Positions 61,705 to 64,000 of a stretch of DNA of 64,000 nucleotides are shown piece by piece. Source of the DNA: Pseudobowmanella sp964228145 (lineage in GTDB: Bacteria; Pseudomonadota; Gammaproteobacteria; Enterobacterales; Alteromonadaceae); NCBI GenBank assembly GCA_964228145.1, contig CAXQZJ010000131.1, forward strand, positions 3,421-67,420. The letters are read 5' to 3'. The notes beneath the pieces were generated by a model. It saw only the letters and a program-made list of their open reading frames with translations. It had not been told where the DNA came from and searched no databases. The translations under genes and the position numbers were made by a program. Every line of letters starts with the position of its first letter. Position 1 is the stretch's first letter.

Positions 61705-62610
61705 TTAGTCTTCACCATATCCTAAACTACGCAGTGCACGCTCATCATCTGCCCAGCCGCTTTTTACTTTAACCCAAAGCTCGAGAAACACTTTATTATC
61801 AAATAGCCTTTCCATGTCCATACGTGCTTCAGCGCCGATGGTTTTCAATCTGCTACCGCCTTTGCCGATAATCATGGGTTTTTGACTGGCACGCTCGATC
61901 AGAATTAATCCATTAATGCGATAGACCCCGCTTTCTGTCAGTTTGAATTGCTCAATCTCGACAGTGACAGAGTATGGCAATTCGTCACCGGTAAAGCGCA
62001 TCAGCTTTTCGCGAATGATCTCTGCTGCCATAAAGCGCGATGAGCGATCTGTAACATATTCTTCCGGATAGTAATGCTCGCATTCCGGAAGCGATGCTCT
62101 GACCATGTCGCGCAACTGGGGAACATTTTTACCTTGCTTGGCAGATATTGGCAGTATATGCACAAAATCATGTTTCGCCGCCAAGGTCTGCAGATGCGGT
62201 AGCATGTGTTTCTTATCGCGAACATTATCGCTTTTGTTGACCACTAACCACACCGGAATATCCGCTTCCTTAAGCTTGGTTAATACCATTTCATCGTCGT
62301 CAGTCCAATGGGTTCCTTCCACAACGAACAAAGCCAAGCCAACATCTTGTAAAGAGCTTGAGGCTGCGCGATTCATAAAGCGATTAATCACGCGCTTTTC
62401 TTCACGGTGTAAACCTGGGGTGTCGACATAGATCGTTTGGTAGTCACCTTCAGTATCTATACCCATTATACGGTGACGGGTGGTTTGCGGTTTACGTGAG
62501 GTAATACTCACCTTTTGACCCAGGATTTTGTTTAACAACGTAGATTTACCTACGTTGGGCCTACCTACAATAGCGACAAGTCCACAGTGGGGAGTACTGG
62601 ACGAGGTCAT
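61705..62610 (-). CDS. era: Era, ribosome maturation GTPase
   Basis: Era binds 16S rRNA and helps 30S assembly. The 301-residue protein has the G1 motif GRPNVGKST, the G3 region DTPGLHREEKR, the G4 NKSD and a C-terminal KH domain with IIGKGGSRLKTIG. It overlaps rnc by 4 bases. Confidence 0.98.
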   Translation of the reverse strand: MTSSSTPHCGLVAIVGRPNVGKSTLLNKILGQKVSITSRKPQTTRHRIMGIDTEGDYQTIYVDTPGLHREEKRVINRFMNRAASSSLQDVGLALFVVEGTHWTDDDEMVLTKLKEADIPVWLVVNKSDNVRDKKHMLPHLQTLAAKHDFVHILPISAKQGKNVPQLRDMVRASLPECEHYYPEEYVTDRSSRFMAAEIIREKLMRFTGDELPYSVTVEIEQFKLTESGVYRINGLILIERASQKPMIIGKGGSRLKTIGAEARMDMERLFDNKVFLELWVKVKSGWADDERALRSLGYGED

Positions 62611-63290
62611 AATGCAATCTCCTTCAGCGCTAGGGCTGCGGCTTTTTGTTCAGCTTTGCGTCGGCTGGCACCACTGGCACTAAAAGTGCTATTTAATGCC
62701 GCTACCCGGCATTCCACAACGAACGTTTGATTATGCTCAGCGCCACTGATATCGGTCACATGATATTCAGGCAGTTGTTCGCCACGACCTTGTAAGTATT
62801 CCTGTAACCGTGTTTTTGCATCTTTGCTGGACGTTTCAGGGTCTAATTGTTCAATTTCTTCTGCTAACCAACGAAATACACACTGACGGGCGGTATCCAT
62901 GTCGGCGTCCAGATAAATGGCACCGAGAATCGCCTCAACGGCATCAGCCAAAATTGAATTACGGCGTTGGCCACCGCTTTTCAGTTCACCGGGCCCCAGT
63001 TGCAAGTAGTCACCTAACTGGAGTCGCTTAGCGACTTTAGCCAAGGTGTCTCCTTTCACCAATGAAGCACGCATGCGCGTCAGTTTACCTTCAGTTTGGC
63101 GCGGATAATCTTTGTAGAGTCGTTCAGCAACCACCATACCCAGCACGGCATCACCCAGGTATTCAAGTCGTTCATTGTGCTGCCCCTTCATACTGCGATG
63201 GGTTAGCGCCAGCATCAATAATTCAGCATCATTAAATTGATAGCCTAAAATGCGCTGAAGTTTTTCCAATGCTCCGTACTGCTGCATCAA
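62607..63290 (-). CDS. rnc: Rnc, ribonuclease III
   Basis: RNase III cuts double-stranded RNA. The 227-residue protein has the signature NERLEYLGDAVLGMVV and a second catalytic part VEAILGAIYLD, followed by a C-terminal dsRNA-binding domain. It overlaps lepB by 4 bases and era by 4 bases. Confidence 0.98.
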   Translation of the reverse strand: MMQQYGALEKLQRILGYQFNDAELLMLALTHRSMKGQHNERLEYLGDAVLGMVVAERLYKDYPRQTEGKLTRMRASLVKGDTLAKVAKRLQLGDYLQLGPGELKSGGQRRNSILADAVEAILGAIYLDADMDTARQCVFRWLAEEIEQLDPETSSKDAKTRLQEYLQGRGEQLPEYHVTDISGAEHNQTFVVECRVAALNSTFSASGASRRKAEQKAAALALKEIAL

Positions 63291-64000
63291 TCAATGCCAC
63301 CCACTCGGGAGAAGCGCACGCCGGTGGGGATCCATCCCGGCACCCAACTGCTTGGCGCGCGGTCAAATTCAAAGCTGATCCAAATTGCAACTGCCTCTCC
63401 GACCAGATTTTGTTCAGGAACAAAGCCCCAAAAACGACTATCTTCGCTGTTGTCTCGATTGTCACCCATTACGAAATAGGCCCCATCAGGCACTAACCAT
63501 TCGTTGACACGGGTATGACGTTGCTGAAAAGGAAACACATGGTTGTTCGGCACAAGCGGACTTTGTAATACCTGATGTTCAACACCCATCAAGTTTTCAT
63601 CGAATTGACGTAATTTGTACGGACCATTGAAAAATTGCGTGTTCTCGACTTCTGACAAGGTAATCACGGTCTTTTCGGGACATTGTCCCGATTCATCGCA
63701 AGCAGGCTGGATAGTCAACTGTTTATCTTTGTAGCGAATTGTATCACCGGGTAACCCCACCACACGTTTAATATAATCTAACCGCGGATTTTCTGGGAAC
63801 TTGAACACAGCGACATCACCTCGCTCCGGACTTCCTGTATCCAATAACTTGGTTCTGAACACCGGGTCACGTAAACCATAGGCGTATTTTTCAACCAGAA
63901 TAAAGTCACCCACCAGCAAAGTCGGCATCATAGACCCTGATGGAATTTGAAAAGGCTCATACAGAAACGAGCGTAATACGGTAACAAATGCAATGACCGG
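63287..64000 (-). CDS. lepB: LepB, signal peptidase I (5' end missing at window edge)
   Basis: LepB removes signal peptides of exported proteins. The reading frame is open to the right edge; the segment before the first ATG reads VLRSFLYEPFQIPSGSM, which carries the catalytic Ser in PSGSMMPTLLVGDF. The catalytic Lys lies in LDYIKRVVGLPGD. The start codon and N-terminal membrane helices lie outside the window. It begins the lepB-rnc-era-pdxH-tatD operon. Confidence 0.95.
   Translation of the reverse strand, partial: PVIAFVTVLRSFLYEPFQIPSGSMMPTLLVGDFILVEKYAYGLRDPVFRTKLLDTGSPERGDVAVFKFPENPRLDYIKRVVGLPGDTIRYKDKQLTIQPACDESGQCPEKTVITLSEVENTQFFNGPYKLRQFDENLMGVEHQVLQSPLVPNNHVFPFQQRHTRVNEWLVPDGAYFVMGDNRDNSEDSRFWGFVPEQNLVGEAVAIWISFEFDRAPSSWVPGWIPTGVRFSRVGGID

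Noticed and set aside
63932..64000. LepB starting at the internal ATG near 63931
   Set aside because: The frame continues to the window edge with the typical LepB segment before the catalytic Ser, so that ATG is internal.

Overview
The window looks like a chromosome segment of a marine, polar-flagellated gammaproteobacterium, most likely in Alteromonadales. This rests on the gene order fliR-to-fliE followed by flrCBA, the FlrA/FlrBC-type regulators, sigma54 and sigma28 promoter sites, and the family of the housekeeping proteins. The species cannot be named from the sequence alone.

Layout. (1) Positions 1-11333, minus strand: flagellar export, switch and basal-body genes fliR (cut by the window edge), Q, P, O, N, M, L, K, J, I, H, G, F and E. 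Sigma54-type sites lie before fliK and fliE. (2) 11504-15450, minus: flrC, flrB and flrA, with a sigma54 site before flrB. (3) 15617-16420: a divergent short flagellin-like gene. (4) 16656-48837: a 32-kb accessory island that builds and attaches a surface glycan, most probably the flagellin glycan. It holds a 1166-residue Maf/MptE-like protein, glycosyltransferases, a sulfotransferase, a Fe(II)/2-oxoglutarate oxygenase, a radical SAM-pyruvyltransferase fusion, a methyltransferase, GDP-fucose genes (gmd, fcl), two tandem HAD-family proteins, a CDP-glycerol-type polyol-phosphate transferase, a LicD-like protein, an acyl module (LuxC-like, LuxE-like, AMP ligase, acyl carrier protein) and a full set of pseudaminic acid genes (pseB, C, F, I, G and a PseH-like acetyltransferase). 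(5) 48910-52372, minus: fliT-like, fliS, fliD, flaG and the canonical flagellin, behind a sigma28 promoter. (6) 52758-64000: housekeeping genes ettA, a small PilZ gene, radA, a large PilZ gene, serB, ytjB, tatD, pdxH, era, rnc and lepB (cut by the window edge).

How it works together. Eighteen minus-strand genes from pseB to fcl are packed with tiny gaps or overlaps and begin behind a good sigma54 site. Two further island genes, a methyltransferase and a glycosyltransferase, are divergent behind back-to-back sigma28 sites. The island therefore appears wired into the flagellar transcription hierarchy. The Pse enzymes would make CMP-pseudaminic acid, gmd and fcl would make GDP-fucose, and the other genes would add acyl, phosphodiester, methyl, sulfate or pyruvyl groups. 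The Maf-like protein is the best candidate for attachment to flagellin.

The most striking unexplained pattern is a roughly 90-residue Rossmann-like module with a [YF]GxG motif. It is attached to seven otherwise unrelated island proteins and also occurs as one stand-alone 120-residue protein. The LuxC/LuxE/ligase/ACP set inside the pseudaminate operon is the best candidate for unusual chemistry. No CRISPR array, tRNA, rRNA, insertion sequence or phage gene was seen.
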